From: Ceriagrion tenellum
Lineage: Eukaryota; Arthropoda; Insecta; Odonata; Coenagrionidae
DNA length: 64,000 nucleotides
Assembly: GCA_963169105.1 (NCBI GenBank)
Contig: OY720640.1
Coordinates: 114,872,085 to 114,936,084, forward strand
Direction: 5' to 3'
Shown here: positions 32,083 to 44,749 of the stretch, one piece after another
How the letters are laid out: every line of letters begins with the position of its first letter
Position numbering within the stretch: the stretch's first letter is position 1
Notes under the pieces: model-generated
Databases searched by the model: none
The model's input: only the letters and a program-made list of their open reading frames with translations
What the model was told of the DNA's origin: nothing
Program-made: the position numbers and the translations under genes

Positions 32083-34177
32083 ATTTATGTAAATTAGTTC
32101 ATAACTCTCATTCCTATTGGATATTGCAAGTAAGCTTGCTCTATCGTTTCCCTCTGCACTTAATATGGGTACTTACCATCCACTCCATTTTAGTTTGTCT
32201 TCATTCATAAGTTTTTGCTGGAATATCTAGTAGCACAGTTTTAAGTACAAGGGTGGTATGATATATATTTTCTTTCGTATTATCGAACTGAATCCCATGC
32301 TATCACAGTTGCATAGGAGGATAAAGACCTTTTTTTGAGTATTTTTTAGGAGAAACGGTCACTTGAGCAACATCAATTAAATCCCACTGTGATAAAATCA
32401 GGATGTTTTGCATTTTTTACTGATGTTTTACTTGATGCACACATTTTAAATTGGTAAATCATCATTTTTAGACCTATTGGAATAAGGATATTTTAAAAAT
32501 TTCCCTTTCTGGTGATATTAAAAATGGGGAAAAGTGTGGAGGAATTAGTTTAAATTCGCATCGTTATCTTAAAATTTCCATCTAAATCGCAGTGATCTTA
32601 AATTTCCCCAAACTCATCCACAAAATGTATATGCCAACATTGAGTTACTTTGAAAAGGGTTTTTTTGTACCTAATAAGATATGTACAATATATCTCTTTA
32701 AGGAATTACTTGTCTCAATCATATTAAATATCTGAGGAAGGATGATTAAACTCAGTAACATGGCATGAGATAGGGCTACAGCAAGAACCAAACCGCAAAT
32801 CAAGCGAGCATTGATTTTATTTTATCCGATGAAAATATATTCAAGCATATTTTTTTTAATCATGTGGTTTCTGGAGCATGGATTAATTGATATTTGATGA
32901 TATATTTATTTGAAAGTGCTGTGAGAGAAAGCATAATCCTTCAAATCCAGAAATCTGGAAATGTCATTCAAAATCCTCGAAATCGTTTCTGTCATGATAT
33001 GAAACAAATTTGAGCTTTGAAAACATTATAATGCTTTAAACCATAGGCGTTTATGCTTTTTTACGCAATAAAAATTCTAAATTATCATTTAAATCCAGTT
33101 TTAATTGGGATTGCTATTGTCTTTGCTTTTCTAAACAGATCGCATTAAACAAATGAGTATTGTCAAAATCATTTTGAGTATTCATCTCACAAAATAGCGG
33201 GTAATTGGACTTTTTGTAAGCTATATTGCTTTGTTTACTGATCACTTCCATCATTTTGTTCACAAAATACAGCATTTTCCTATAGAATTAACAATATAAT
33301 TTTCTCGAGTGTTATTGTCTCTTTTCTACTATGAACGCCCTCAACATTCTATTCCGTTAAATAGATTGTTGAAACTTTGATTGAGAATATTTCAATTCTG
33401 TGTACGCGGCTAACTATTCACCAATTTGAATATATTTCCTCTATTCTTGCATAATTGGAAAATAAAAAAAATTAATATCTCCATAAACAATAATTCCTAA
33501 CAAATAACTCCATAATATCATTATGTTGAGGATTATCTCTGAAACTTGAAAGTTCGGTGTTCAGGATTACGCCAATTTGGCAGGATACGCGAAGTTCGTA
33601 TCACACACACCACACTTAACATTCCCAAGCGTCCGCCCGCGTTCTACATTCAGGTCTTTTCTGTAAAAATTAGTGGAAGCTGTAAAGAGTACAATATACT
33701 CAAACTACTAACCTCTCATCTATAAATTAAAACGATTTCTGGGTCGAAAAGTTTTTCGACATGCTAAGAGAAATTACTCTGGAACTAATTTTAAAATGTG
33801 ACAAATATGAGTTGTTTGGATGCTAGACATCCCAAAAAATCTACTGTAAGAGATTTCTTATTTTCCCGAATAGAAGACGAGGTAACAAACTAACAGGAAG
33901 GACAAGAATCCCTCTACAATATCGATCATATTTTTAATTAGTTAAACAAAAATTCCCAGCGTATCGATACCGCCCGCTCCATCCTTCATGCACGTGTTAC
34001 GCTCATTTTTGGATTCCTCGCATAAAAACGACTCTCACAAATCTGTCACGAAACTCTGGCTGATAAAATCGAATTTTTAACAATTTATTTGTTTTATTAA
34101 CGCATCTGTATAATAGATTTTTTAACCAGAGCCAGTTAACTATTTTCAAGCCAACAAGGAACTGAGGGACACATAAT
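32083..34177. other. Unassigned AT-rich sequence
   Basis: About 2.1 kb without recognised genes or repeats. Frames are short and closed in all phases. Nothing distinctive was seen. Confidence 0.45.
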
Positions 34178-34800
34178 GTCTACATCTACATCTACATAAT
34201 ACCCTGCGAGCTGCCGCATGTGCGCGTGGCTATGGGTGTTAAGTCACCAGCCGAGTAAAGATGTAAGTTTTGAGGAGATAAAATGGTGAAATGTATTATA
34301 GGAGTGTATATAGTGGAGCTCAATTTTTATTGTGGTCGCTTATTGTGCGCGGAAAGAACGAGTTTATGCACCAATCTGTTCGACAGTGTATATCTCTTAT
34401 TTTATCGCATCTGTCAGACCTAGAGAGTCGTGAGTGTAGTGAGGAGTCATGACAATATTCTCTGTTTCCCTCTAAAAAGTAACATTTCTGAATTTCTCAA
34501 GCAACCTAAACCTATGGTGTATCCTCCAAGTCTCTAGGGGCTTCCACCTTAATCCCTCTAAAAGTTGTGAGACACATTATGTACGCTCGTAGCAGATTTT
34601 AACGAAGCACACTGCTTTCCTTTGTATTTTATTAATTTTTTGGCCTAACCAGAGCGAAGTAGCATCTCTCTTTGACATTTTCATCCGAGGTCCTTCCTAT
34701 AATACGTTTAGCAAAGCCAAGTTTCATTAATGCTGTTCCACATATGTTTTGTATTTGTAATCCCACGATATATGTCGAATCAAGATTGCCTTTATTTTGT
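34178..34800 (-). pseudogene. Jockey/CR1-type LINE 3' end
   Basis: Starts at its 3' end with the tail tctacatctacatctaca, then accctgcgagctgccgc. It runs on the minus strand to about the region homologous to 46290 in the longest copy. A deletion of about 45 bp removes the segment equivalent to 46095-46140. Stops and shifts interrupt the frame. It is 5'-truncated and inactive. Confidence 0.8.
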
Positions 34801-36278
34801 GATTATGCAAATTTTTCGACTAGGGTTTCTCTTCTGATTCATTACAAGAGAATTACATAGTTTACTAACTCGCCGAATATGGACGTGACTTCGTGAAAAT
34901 TCGTTTACAGTTATGTGGATAACAGTAAACATAAATTTTAAACATTATGCAAACCCTTATCCCTTAATTTAGTTATGTTTCGATCGATTGAATTGAGAAA
35001 CTTGGATTCTTATGTTATCATTATTTTACAGACATAACCTATGAGGCCGTCACGGTCAAGAAGATAAGGCACGAAATTTGACAGCAAAATTTACATTCAC
35101 ATTCGTCTTCAACATTATTCTAAACTAATAGAGAGGGAATAACTCCAGTCACATATATCGAGATTATCTTATCGCAACCGCAATTAATAGCAAGAGCCAA
35201 TTAAAAACTAAAAATTACTTTGCCTGAATGAAAAGGTACTTCGTTCATCGATATCATTGAAATGAATTGGATATAGAGACCGAAAATCTTTTTTTTGTGG
35301 TTGAAAGCCTTTTTAGTGTAGAATTCCGACTCATATTTTACCTTTGCTTAAAGTTGCGCCTCTCTTGAGTTGTGTGTGATAGAAAATTTAGGACCATATT
35401 AAATGTGGAGGAACAATTTCGATTGAAGTTATCATTTTAAATACATGCCAAACAACTAATGGAGAAATAAAATATAGGAGCCTTTAAAAATAGAATGAAA
35501 TGAAGATGGTGTAAGATAATAACCAGCTTAAATCCGATATTTTCCTTTTTTTTGTAAAATATAAAACTTCAAGTCGTAAAAAGCCATTAGATCCATGTTA
35601 ATTACCTCTGCATGAATATTTCGTAAGGATGAGGCCAAAAATATTTCCCGTTTTCCATAAGTATCCTAAGATCATTATATGTGTATTTTGGTAAACTTTA
35701 TTCAAATAAAATATTTGTGTCTTTATCAAATGAATTCAATGAGCTAACAATTTTAGCTACTTCTATATCTATGAATACCATGCAAGCAACCAATAGGGTG
35801 TTTGGTACGGGGAGATTCCACATCAGACATGCAACACTCATCCTAGCTGACAACTACTGGTTAGATACAACTGCTGGTTAGTATAATTTTTGCGTCCAAC
35901 GAATAGTAATATAAGGTATTGAATCATGTAGTAGCTATATCTTGCCTGATATTTCAAGCTAATAGTGATGTTCAGACATATAGCACAAGGGCAAAACCTA
36001 CTTTACCCAGTGAGGGTCAGAGTTTCCCAGAACTAATCTATTGTAACTATTATGGTCCCTTATTGTAACTTTCCAGTCTTCATTGATAGATGTTTCTATT
36101 TCAGTGATAAATTTTGGCATTCCCCAACTTGCCAAGTTAAGGATAGGAACAAGAGAATATTCCAGTGTATGGCACTTCAAAGATTGAAGTTGGTGGATTC
36201 TGGCAATACTTCATGGAATTTACTAAACATTTTGAATGAATAGAGTAAACTTTGTTTTTCTACAATGAATTCAATAAT
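34801..36278. other. Unassigned sequence
   Basis: AT-rich. Short frames near 35681-35881 (plus) and 35998-36180 (minus) have no recognised family. No splice structure was established. Confidence 0.4.
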
Positions 36279-36316
36279 GTATGACTATGGTTTCGACGAT
36301 TAACGTCATAATCAGG
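36279..36316 (-). ncRNA. Hammerhead-like motif
   Basis: Minus strand: core CTGATTA, extra T, perfect stem II GACG/CGTC with loop TTAAT, GAAAC, loop CATA, GTC. Stem III is AC/GT. G8, the general-base position, is U here, so activity is doubtful although all stems are intact. No PLE coding relic was recognised beside it. Confidence 0.55.
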
Positions 36317-36504
36317 TTTCAAAGATTAGTTCATTTTGTATCTGTAATTTATAGTCTGAACTGTTAAAAAATATTTTTCCTTGTATATTATATTTCACCT
36401 GAAATCATGCGACATTCCTTGTCCATTAACCGTAATCGCTACCTCTAGTCAAAATATACGTTTCCAATATTACGTTGCGAAATTTCACCATTTGCTAAAA
36501 GAGT

Positions 36505-36735
36505 AATATTCATTGCACGTCACTTCATTGCACATTGCATTCACCTTGCACGCCTTTTCTCTTAGCGTTTATTTATACTGAATGAATTTTCTTATCGTAG
36601 TCTATGAGAGTATAAGAGTATCCTATATATCGTAGCCTATAAGAGTAATCTTCATTGCACATTGCATTCACCTTGCACGTCTTCTCTCTTAGCGTTTATT
36701 TATATTGAATGAAATTTCATATCGTAGCCTATAAA
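36505..36735 (+). repeat. Tandem duplication, about 135 bp period
   Basis: The block cattgcacattgcattcacc, then ttgcacg, then tcttagcgtttatttatact, then gaatgaa and atcgtag, occurs at about 36528-36605 and again at about 36653-36730 with a few substitutions. A shorter cattgcacgtcac run precedes the first unit. No known element is recognised. Confidence 0.7.
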
Positions 36736-37759
36736 TTACAGCGGAGAAGCCAGTCCTTGTATGAAAAATCTAGCTGCAAAACCAAATTTCAGTCTGTATC
36801 TCATCCGTAAAAGCTTATTCGAAAAGCCACTGTGCGTAATGCCGCCAGCTGTTTTCGAGACAAATAGACTGGAATAATCGGTAGATGGACTGAGTGAACC
36901 TATTCATTCGCTTTCTGTTAAGCCATGGGGCCTCAACAATGGTGTGATTATTCATGTCCTTCTTTATAAATTAAATTCATTCATACATGGGGTCTTGGGA
37001 AGGGCTTTGAGCTTTTTCATGCAAAAAAAGATACAAGAGAAGAAGAAAAAAAGGCGGTGAGATTTTTATTCCACATCGGTTGTGAGGTTCACGTGAAGAG
37101 TCCAGAGGGGGAGTTAAATATTCGAGGATGTCCATATTGCCTTATCCGAACATGAGCATGGCTCAACGTAGGGAGCCTCTTCAACAAACGCTTTGAACTC
37201 TTGGCTGTCATTCCACATTCTATTATAACAAGCATTCCTTTTCCTTTTTTTCTCATTTGTATGGCCCAAAAAAAAAATTTCCCTCCACATTTAGCCCTTG
37301 CTATCGTGGGAATATGGAGAAAGTCATGGAAAGGTATAAAAACAGACAATTTCTGGGTATTGTACTTGGGAGCAGGAAATAGCAGAAGAAAAGAAGAGTA
37401 GTGATACAAATCCAGTATTTATACCGCGATCGAGGAAATTATCTTGATTCTCGTGGGAACTAAATGAGTATGAAAGGAATTTGGGGTGGAATGGAATAAG
37501 ATAGATAATACACGTCTTATGATAATTTAGTTCCTTGGGGAAGTAAATACATATAGTTTTAAAATTTCTAAGTTCTTTTGTACTCATTGACTCCTGCAGT
37601 AAGAATCAGGGATAATATCTTGAAATTTTCTGTTTTTATGCTCTGATCGGGTTTTAAATACGCAAAGGAAATCTCCATCCACAAACTACCCTGCAAGCCG
37701 CCGCCTACACACTGAATGGTATCATTTAGCTCTGATATTTTAATACACATTTTGCGCTG
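36736..37759. other. Unassigned sequence
   Basis: Mixed composition; overlapping frames on both strands near 37089-37409 without a recognised family. A short ccctgcaagccgccgcc at about 37689 resembles the LINE end word and may be a scrap of that family. Confidence 0.35.
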
Positions 37760-38070
37760 CTACATCTACATACTACCCTGTGAGCCGCCACATAGGTGTT
37801 AGGGCAACAGCTGTGTAAAAATGTAATGGAGAAGGTTTTGCGAGGTGAAATGGTGACGTGTATTACGGAAGTGTATTTAGTGGAGCTCATTTTCTATTGT
37901 GCTCGCTTTTTATGCGCGGAAAGAACGAGTTTTTGTACCTATCTCTTCGGCAATGTATTTCTGTTATTTTGTCGCTTCAGTCAGACCAAGAGATGTGGTG
38001 AGGCGTCATGATATTGTTCTCTGTGTCACTCTGAAACACAGCAGTTCGGAATTTCTCAAGAAGAGTGTGA
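37760..38070 (-). pseudogene. Jockey/CR1-type LINE 3' end, short
   Basis: Starts with tacatctacatactaccctg and tgagccgccacatagg. It covers the untranslated end and the last coding block (antisense of the HCRTDRYKNSF-type region), and stops near 38068. Truncated at both the coding side and by small deletions in the end word. Confidence 0.75.
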
Positions 38071-38824
38071 AAATTTTGTACATGCAATCCAATAGAAGGA
38101 AGTATTTATGTCCGTGTATTTGCAAAGAGATGAATTTTCTGTGAAGAAAAAGTGATAAAGCATCATGATATGCGCATAGCGTACTTTCTGTGCATAATAA
38201 TTCCTTGTGGCATCACAATACCATGCAGCCTGTGCAGTTAACTGTTGTAATATGTAGGCTGGTGTAGCGTAACGGTGCCTTAAGAGTACATATTATAATA
38301 TATTATAATATTTAATGAGCAACTATTTTCGACGGTTTTGAGTCACTCTTTGAAGTTATCCATCGTTTTCGTAGATTACGTTTCAAAGGTCGGTCTCAGA
38401 TTGAATTTACGGGACAATTTTAAACGTATTCTTGTGCACATTTCTCTCTGATATCCGTAATATTTCTAATATTGAATTAAAATTCTTCCAGGGGGAGACT
38501 CCTCACCATTATTTCATAATCGGACGGCTATCAGAAATAATTCTAGTCATTGAATGGAAATTAGTTACTAGTTATTTTCTTTTGGCTACGTTAAAATTGC
38601 AACCATTATGTTTGCTTAAATTGACCGTATTTGGCGTATGAAATATATAATCTCAGGGTGCTGGTATTCGATATATTTGTCATTTCATGGAGGAAAATTC
38701 GTAAAGAAAAAAATTCGTGCAGGGCAAGTTTATTTTGGAAACGATGCATAGAATTATGCTGCCGTAAGTTTACCAACATTCAGCCTAAGCAATAAAAATA
38801 GGCTCTAGAAAGTGATGTTCTAAA
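38071..38824. other. Unassigned AT-rich sequence
   Basis: Contains a perfect small palindrome near 38287-38310 (attataatatattataat) and otherwise nothing recognised. Confidence 0.4.
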
Positions 38825-39300
38825 AGTTATATTTGGGTTGTTGTGCTTTATGGAGCAGAAACATGGGCAGTCCGGGGGAAAGAGAAGAAAAATGTAGAGG
38901 GTTTTCAAATGTGGCTGTGGAGAAGAATGGAAAGATTTAAACAGGGTGATAAAATGAGAAACGAAGAATTGATATCAAGGGTGAGTTAGAGAAGGAATAT
39001 TTTATAATCAGCAACAAAGAGGAAGGCAAACTGGATGAGACTCGTCCTGAGGAAATATTTCCGCTGAAAATAATATTAGAAGAAATGATCTAGGGAAGGA
39101 GAGGGAGATATAGACGAAGAAATAATATGTTGGCTGATATGAATGGAACTATTGATTGATGAACTTATGAATTACTGATATGAATGGTTAATTGAGAATG
39201 GAAGGAGTTACTAAGAGCTGCGTGAGGCAGCACAGGATAGACGAGAATTTAGGGATCAGTTCAATTGAAACCTGTCTAAGGACAGATTCACCTTAAAACA
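38825..39300 (+). pseudogene. RTE-type LINE 3' end (EAAQDRR family)
   Basis: The plus strand reads SYIWVVVLYGAETWAV, KNVEGFQMWLWRRMERFK, KRKANWMRLVLRKYF and, after many stops, REAAQDRREFRDQFN. The following ctgtctaaggacagattc matches the 3' end of the copy at 5672-6140. This copy is older, with more than six stops. The 3' coding ends of the two copies agree residue for residue over EAAQDRR. Confidence 0.8.
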
Positions 39301-41096
39301 ATGTTCACCAATCGTTCACTTTTCTGGTCACAAAATTTGTTCAAATCTCTGTGCAAGTGTTTATTTTACATATTTTTTAGTCACAAGATAAATTTACTTT
39401 GAAGTACCCATTATATCCTACGCGTTTCACGATTTGATCATGAGACCTCTTCTAAGCTCAAACCCAGTCCCTTAACAAGCACATTTGAGGGTATAATACA
39501 TACCCAAAGAGTTTATCGTATTTTATACCCTCGATATATTAGGACTAATTTAAATATTTCTAATCAATTTGTAGGAAACTGCCACACAATTCTGTTCATA
39601 CAAATGTAACTCACTTATGAATATATGATACATAAAACTTTCCACTGAATTTTATGACTATAAATTGGCTGGTAATATTGATAAAGCACACATTTAAGGA
39701 TTTCTGATTGGCCCCTCGTCAAATTATCCCCTTTTCATCTCATCGTCCACTCGATTTCCACTCTTGGTCAACTCTCGCTTAGTGCTCTGCTCGAAATTGG
39801 CATCCGATGAGTGAGATTGGTGAAGTTTACCGGCAAACGGAACAGCCTGACAAGTGGCCGAGGTCTCTCTCTTTTGTGGTGGTCAAAAATCGTGTGAAGT
39901 GCTGCTCGAGTTAAAAAATCCCATTTCATATTTTCACTCTTTTTTCACTTTCAAAGAGAAGAGTATCACTTGTTTGATGTGCTTTTGCGTGCCTTAATTA
40001 GCACTCCACCCAAGTCTTTCAGTGTGGATTAATAACGCAGTCGCTTCTAAATCGGTAAAACAAGTTTAATAATCCTCTTTAAGCTTTCATGTCTTCTATA
40101 TCCTTGAAATTAAACCTACTAGACCGTCGTAATCAAAGAATTATGACTCGTTTATGTAGACGGTGTTATTACATCGTTTCATAGGCAACGAAGCTTAGCC
40201 AATTGAAAAACACTAGCCTAATTTTAATCTACACCTCATTTTCACCATTGAATGTTTTATTGCAAATTTTTCTTTATTTTTCCTAGCTTTTTATTCTCTA
40301 TATGTCTAGATTTGGAAAAGACAGCTTTCATAGCTATAGCATCTTAAAAATGAAATTAAAATGGAATATGTTGATTTTGCGAAGTCCCGAAAATAATTCA
40401 TTTAGTATTATAATTATTTCCATAAATAGCTATACTAGTGCGTAAATAGCATAAATAGTGCAATACTACGCTAGTAAAACAAATTAGATTTGATTATTTT
40501 CTTCACAAGGGTATCATGATTGTTTAATTTTGTTTATACTGATATTTCACTGAAATTATCTCTAGATAAGGAACATTTACCTATTATTTGTAAAATTTTA
40601 TAGATTCCTGTAGATAACATTGTTGTAATCATTCTTCTCTCTTTTTTCGCCCAAATGTTAAGCAGTTTATAACTTTTAATGTTTTCATCTATGTCTATTC
40701 AAACTAAACTGAATGAGGCACTGCTATCTATATGTGTATAAGCCTAAGAACGCAATTATTATCCTGAGTTAAAGTATTCTTTCTTCAATTTATTGAATGT
40801 AGTGGACACTGATGGATACTCAAAATCGCAAAGAGTGTAAAAAGAACACCCTACATTTCGGTTACACCATTGTTTTCTTAAATAACTTTCAATGTTCAAT
40901 AAAGTTCTTCAAAACTTTGATGGTTTTTCCTTGCGTTTGTTACCATTATCCGGTGTCAAATGAGTCCAGTGCTCATGTAAGCCCTTGAAAAATACAATCC
41001 TGCGCTCCTTGGATGCGTTATCTAGACACATATATTTCGTCAGGCTTCTTTTTCTTGTTCAGGTCTATCATGCTCCAGTTAAAGATTTACCGGAAG
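39301..41096. other. Unassigned AT-rich sequence
   Basis: No gene or repeat recognised in about 1.8 kb. 39720-39900 is slightly richer in CG but has no open frame of note. Confidence 0.4.
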
Positions 41097-41359
41097 CTAT
41101 GTCCCAAATCCTCTCCTCATAGGACGTGGCAAATTGAAACGTAGCACCCGATGTGCTCCAGACGGATCCTCCGGCAGCAAATTCCCCTCGGGGGCTTTTA
41201 CCTCATCGCTCATACTTAAGATTTCTCCCCACGATCTCCTTCGCATATTCGGCAGTCTCTCATCCGTATGTTTTCCCTTTCCATCCACAAAGATTCCCTT
41301 TAATAAGAATTCAGTTGTGTGTTTCCGCTGAGATGACAACGTAAATTTCCTATTTTCTC
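41097..41359 (-). CDS. Possible coding exon, unknown protein
   Basis: The minus strand has a polypyrimidine-type acceptor (atattcccttacag, AG ending at 41360). An uninterrupted frame of about 87 codons follows to a stop at 41097-41099. It reads ENRKFTLSSQRKHTTEFLL, KGIFVDGKGKHTDERLPNM, RRRSWGEILSMSDEVKAPEG and ends LRFNLPRPMRRGFGT. A weaker donor, GAG|GTAAAA, follows SMSDE. The translation is charged and of varied composition, unlike the low-complexity frames elsewhere. The opposite strand is open too, which weakens the case. No family is recognised, and no AATAAA is close behind the stop. It could be a terminal or internal exon of a minus-strand gene. Confidence 0.3.
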
Positions 41360-42309
41360 CTGTAAGGGAATATCATTCCATTTTCATTGATAAATACATA
41401 TCAATAAAACTGCTATGTACAAAAATGTTAATGTACCAATCATATTGGAGTATAGATCCTATATTAATAACCAGAGTTATATAGCGTGTGTCAACATATG
41501 CACGACCTTTGCCCAAATCATGGTTTATGAAATATTTTGGTAGGAATCACGACTGAATAATCCTTTGCTCATAATACTTCGCAAATAACTTTTCACACAT
41601 ATAATGTGGAATGTCTCACTTTTTTACGCGGATAATATTGGACAATGTTAAAGCTGTATGGCACTCTAATTACTCAAACGTCCATGAATTTTGGTGCTGG
41701 GAAATAACTGCGTTTGCCTTGTCGAATGAAATGTATATTATTCTGAAAAATAAGTAACGATATGCCAGATGCAATTATAGTAGTAGTGAACGTGAAAGCG
41801 ACAAATAATGTAGCCTGTGTCTGACAACCTCGTACGCCGTATTATTATAAAATTGTAAGCACGTTGTTGGTACAATTCGAATCATTGTGTCTCAAAAGTA
41901 GTCGAGGTCGTCCCTTAAAATGACATTTAGAGAGTCCTAGTTTTAAGAAATATTTTCAACAACCTTAGCCATGAATGTGATTATTTACAAAATTTCATCA
42001 AGTGATTTTAATCCTAGCCAACAAGTTACGTTACCTTAGCTTTCTCTTCGCCACTTTTGTTTTGGCTCGGATAACCAGTTTTTTTACTCTAAGGTGATAA
42101 TTGTTATGTGCATTGCCAATATTGCATATGATAAACTTTCGTAAATTTATTCAGTGCCAGATAATTAGATCAAACATTTGATGGAATCAACTATTCATGA
42201 AATTAGAATATGTGTTCTTGTGACTCGAATATTTTTATGAGGTATATAACTCCATGGGCCTCATATCCTCTAATTCCATAGCTAAATACTCTCGCAACTA
42301 GCCAGGCTA
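41360..42309. other. Unassigned AT-rich sequence
   Basis: No features recognised beyond the acceptor-like tract at its start that serves the minus-strand frame at 41097-41359. Confidence 0.4.
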
Positions 42310-42540
42310 GAGGCACATTAGTAAAAGGCGCCTGAGTGACCAGAGTTTAGCGTCCAATGAACAGATGGAGAACTACTTTTGGAAAAAACCTCCGCATAGT
42401 CAACGTGTCCTTGACAAATTCTTCTAGAATTTGATATTTCTCAGAAAAATCACCGCCGCAGCCAGGAATCAAACCTGAGTCTGTGACGCCAGTGCTCTGA
42501 TAACCATTCTAACTCTATCCTCGCTCTTTTCATTCATCAT
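42310..42540 (-). repeat. tRNA-derived SINE (AAAGGCGCC family)
   Basis: The minus strand begins ggatagagttagaatgg, continues with the B-box-like caggtttgattcctggc and gcggcggtga, and ends at ggcgccttttacta. The copy at 43795-43990 shares the order and the ggcgcctttta end. It is a SINE of a family different from the one at 12701. Confidence 0.65.
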
Positions 42541-43030
42541 CTTTGTTGTTCTCACCCACAGCGACAGAACTCTTCTCTTCATCTTTGCCGAAATTCCTTC
42601 CTCGTCCTTTTCAAAATAAAAGAGACTTGAGAGGGAGGTTGAGTGAAACTATTTTTATCTCATTATAGGGACCCTCGTATTTCTTATTTTCTTGGAAAAG
42701 GAGGAAGGGAGTTGGGGAGGTAAACGTCTCCGGATTCGATTTAAGAGGGAGACGGAGGAACATTAACATCGCGTTCGGCGACGCGTCAACGTGGTGGTGG
42801 GACTCAGACGCAATATGCTGCCTCTACGACGCCGCCGACTACCTCTCCTCCTTCTGACGGTCCGTTTTCTCCTTTGCTTCCCGCTCTCTCCTCTCCTAAC
42901 GCCCGTCACATTCCCTCAAACAATCTCGAACCGCCCTAGCACATCCAAAACGCGCGGCTTTAAAACAAAGGTGTTTTCTTTTGCGCCTCATCTCCCCAGC
43001 ATGTGGTGATTTTTTTAAATTATAGCGTAT
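42541..43030. promoter_or_regulatory. CG-rich patch, possible promoter
   Basis: 42770-42975 is dense in CG dinucleotides (acatcgcgttcggcgacgcg, cgacgccgccgacta). It contains an ATG frame at 42791-43009 that is Arg/Leu/Pro-rich and matches no family. Such patches can mark promoters or first exons in insects; no TATA, initiator or splice donor was identified with confidence. Confidence 0.25.
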
Positions 43031-43600
43031 TACATCTACATACTACCCCGCGAGCCGCCGCATGGGCGTGTGGCAGGGGGGGGGTGTTCACTGGCCGTGT
43101 AAAAATGTAAAAGTTTTGAAGGTGAAATGGTGACATGTCCTATGGGAGAGTATTTGGAGAAGCTCAGTTTTTATTGTGATCGCTAATTGTGCTCGGAAAT
43201 AACGAGTTTTTGTACCTATATGTTCGGTATAGTATCCCTCTTATTTTATCGCATCTGTCAGACCTCGAAATTTAGTGAGGCGTCATGATTATATTATCTG
43301 TGTCGCTCTGAAACACACCAGTTCTGAATATCTCAAGCAGCCTAAGCCTAGCGTGCAGCCTCCGAGTCTTTAGGGGCTCCCACTTTGTTCCCTCTAACAG
43401 TGTGTAACATTATATATTTGCTCATAGCAGTTTTTAATGTAGCGTGCTGCTTTTCTTTGTATTTTGTTAATTTTTTTGGTAAAATCTTTATGACCTGGGT
43501 CCGAAATGCTCGCGGCGTATTCGAGGTGTGGCCTAACCAGAGCGAATTAGTATCTCTCTTTTACTTTTTCATCCGAGCACCTTCCTATTACGGTACTGTC
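43031..43600 (-). pseudogene. Jockey/CR1-type LINE 3' end
   Basis: Begins with tacatctacatactacccc and gcgagccgccgcatgggc, then runs on the minus strand through the last coding blocks to about 43595. It is 5'-truncated a little beyond the segment that reads gctcgcggcgtattcgagg on the plus strand. The run of G at 43076-43083 interrupts the end word. Inactive. Confidence 0.8.
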
Positions 43601-43794
43601 GAGATAAAATTAAGCTGTAAATATGGGGTTTGGGTACTCCAACTGCCCTGGGTAACATCGCACGGTACAACGTTATCTCTGATTGGTTGAATTGGACATT
43701 TGGGGAGGCGACCGACGGCTAAGGTCATGTTGCGCGATATGGGATAGGTAAGGGAGGAAGGGTGGATAGAAACCCGGCGTCGGCATTAGCCTGC

Positions 43795-43990
43795 TCTTAA
43801 TAAAAGGCGCCAAGGGGACCACGGCTTGGCGTCTCATCCGACAGACGAAGTACTGTACTTGAAGTGCCCTCCACAAGACGCTCAAGTAGGGATCGGGTTC
43901 CCTCTGAAAAACATCCGCCTCTGCAGGGATTTGAACCCTGGCCACCCATATGGTAGGCGAGTACTCTAGCCACCACAGTTATCTCTGATG
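43795..43990 (-). repeat. tRNA-derived SINE (AAAGGCGCC family)
   Basis: The minus strand reads ctgtggtggctagagtact, an A-box-like region, then the B box agggttcaaatccctgc and gaggcggatg. It ends near aagccgtggtccccttggcg and ggcgcctttta. The tRNA-like T arm is well formed, but the rest does not fold as tRNA. Better preserved than the copy at 42310-42540. Confidence 0.75.
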
Positions 43991-44749
43991 TTCTCATTCT
44001 AAAGTAATACGTCACTGGTGGCCGGTTGTAAGAGAATTTAATTATGGAATCAATAGTAATGAGATCCATAAATTCATTAGTCTCATAAAAATATTCGAGT
44101 CTCAGGAACACATCTACTAGTTACATAACTAATTACCAATTGTCAATAGCTTCAAATATTCGATCTAATCTTCTACCGTCAGATAAAATTAATAAAAGTG
44201 TAGCCTAAGAATAATTGCTAATGCATATAATAATTAGTCAGCAAGATAAAAAAAATGGTCATTTGTATCAAAACAACTCTTTTATCTTGTTTTAAGTCTA
44301 CAAGCGGTTTATGGCTTATTCGCCATCTTGGCTACTTATGGAATTCATAACAACATGCCATAAGTTGTGAAACCTATAAACTTATCGAATATTTCTCCAA
44401 CACTTCTTGAATAAATGTCATGGCTTATGGGTCCCTTAGATGTATTTAATACACATGTATAGTTCCTGCAACTGTCCATTTGTTATGTAAAATTTATTAG
44501 GGATTGTGCTAACCAATTTCATATTTCAAGAAATACGAAATAAATAAGCTTTAGATATTATCACTTTCAAAATAAAAGCTAGGAATCGAGCATTGCTACC
44601 TTCACTGCGGTTTGATTTCTCACCTCCTCAAGTTTTCTGCAATTCCATTCTCTAATACTGGAGTTCAATTCATGAAAAATAAAGTAATTACCGGCCAAAG
44701 ACAGATTTTCATCGAAAATCGGAGAAAATCCTCCACATTTCCATATGTG
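43991..44749. other. Unassigned AT-rich sequence
   Basis: No gene or repeat recognised. A 60-codon plus frame at 44612-44794 runs into the RTE-derived segment and has no motif. Confidence 0.4.

Noticed and set aside
43930..43985. tRNA gene on the minus strand
   Set aside because: T arm pairs well but no full cloverleaf forms, and a related copy with the same non-tRNA body lies at 42310-42540.
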